From: Halomonas cerina
GTDB lineage: Bacteria; Pseudomonadota; Gammaproteobacteria; Pseudomonadales; Halomonadaceae
NCBI RefSeq assembly: GCF_014192215.1
Contig: NZ_JACHXP010000012.1
Coordinates: forward strand, 1 to 64,000
Direction of reading: 5' to 3'
Length of the DNA stretch: 64,000 nucleotides
This document shows positions 63,524 to 64,000 of the stretch, in pieces. The notes under the pieces are model-generated. The model was not told the origin of the DNA. It made no database searches and worked only from the letters and a program-made list of their open reading frames with translations. The position numbers and the translations under genes were made by a program. Position 1 is the first letter of the stretch. The number at the start of each line of letters is the position of its first letter.

Positions 63524-64000
63524 CTATAGCCGATAGACGCTGCAGGTCATCACCCTCGACATCAGCGTCATGCCGGCCTTGACCGGTGCCGGAAAGCGCG
63601 CTCCGCCCGCCTCCAGGGCCTGCTGGGCGTGATGGGCCTCGTCGATGGCCATCTGGCGCAGCACCGCCCGGGAGCGGTGGTCCCCCGGTGGCAGGGTCTC
63701 GAGGTGCCGGTCCAGGTGCCGCCCCACCTGCTCCTCGGTAGCCGCTACGAAGCCGAGGCTTACGCGGTCGCCCACGGCCCCGGCCGTGGCGCCGAGGCCG
63801 AAGGAGGCCGCGTAGAACAGCGGGTTGAGCAGGCTGGGCCGGTCATGCAGTTCCTGCAGCCGGGCATCGCACCAGGCCAGGTGATCGATCTCCTCCTGGG
63901 CGGCCTTTTCCATCTGCCCGCGCACTTCCGGCAGCTTGGCCGTGAATCCCTGCCCTTGGTAGAGCGCCTGGGCGCAGACCTCGCCGGTATGGTTGATACG
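63524..64000 (-). CDS. coq7: 3-demethoxyubiquinol 3-hydroxylase (N-terminus cut by window edge)
   Basis: This is a di-iron hydroxylase of ubiquinone biosynthesis, C-terminal 158 residues in the window. The visible start [19 protein letters not shown] continues the conserved family beginning, so the true start lies just beyond the right edge. Iron-binding EXXH motifs are in [13 protein letters not shown] and [12 protein letters not shown]. The product acts at the membrane on demethoxyubiquinol; ubiquinol is the acceptor used by the dehydrogenases of this region. It is convergent with the OsmC-family gene. Confidence 0.93.
   Translation of the reverse strand, partial: RINHTGEVCAQALYQGQGFTAKLPEVRGQMEKAAQEEIDHLAWCDARLQELHDRPSLLNPLFYAASFGLGATAGAVGDRVSLGFVAATEEQVGRHLDRHLETLPPGDHRSRAVLRQMAIDEAHHAQQALEAGGARFPAPVKAGMTLMSRVMTCSVYRL

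Overview
The window comes from a GC-rich gammaproteobacterium, most likely a halomonad (Halomonas or a close relative). The basis is the gammaproteobacterial gene orders lptD-surA-pdxA-ksgA-apaG-apaH and rpsU-dnaG-rpoD/tsaD, the two BCCT-type carriers typical of halophiles, and a glycine-betaine catabolic locus with the same logic as the Pseudomonas GbdR regulon. No ribosomal RNA, tRNA, prophage, insertion sequence or CRISPR array was seen.

Positions 1-45600 are almost entirely a betaine and one-carbon dissimilation region. Genes gbcA/gbcB (5670-6956 and 4237-5343) open the pathway by demethylating glycine betaine. The block etfB-etfA-dgcB-dgcA-V4R-like protein-dipeptidase-like protein (24663-32597) handles dimethylglycine. 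The block glyA-soxB-soxD-soxA (1-3956) converts sarcosine to glycine and serine, and sdaA (43037-44416) deaminates serine to pyruvate. The formaldehyde released can be oxidised by glutathione-independent fdhA (20780-21973) or by the glutathione route frmA/fghA (34765-36875). Formate then goes to a soluble NAD-dependent formate dehydrogenase with a fused gamma-beta subunit (7884-12445). The AraC-type regulator gbdR (33433-34575) is the likely master activator. Uptake is covered by two BCCT carriers (15474-17063 and 22235-23809) and a LivFGHMK-type ABC transporter (37947-42710). Three LysR regulators are each divergent from a catabolic operon.

The least understood part is 12570-19590. It is a co-oriented run of aldehyde dehydrogenase, an M19-dipeptidase homologue lacking canonical metal ligands, an atypical BCCT carrier, a 583-residue protein of no recognised family, an LDH2-like DUF3726 protein and a RidA protein. 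Several of these genes overlap, and a LysR regulator is divergent. It looks like a catabolic system whose substrate is unknown.

Positions 45600-64000 are housekeeping: rpoD, dnaG, rpsU, tsaD, plsY, folB, folK, cca, glpE, apaH, apaG, ksgA, pdxA, surA, lptD, amgK, murU, an OsmC protein and coq7 (cut by the window end). The surA product is unusual: it keeps the N-terminal chaperone domain and C-terminal helix but lacks both parvulin domains.

Non-coding structure is rich. There are three intergenic heptanucleotide arrays with a shared two-part layout, a MITE-like element with 14-bp inverted ends and 9-bp direct repeats (50052-50236) whose core recurs at 56684-56792, 58-bp tandem copies of the fdhA 3' end, and AACAACAA leader motifs before three transporter genes that resemble Hfq/Crc targets.
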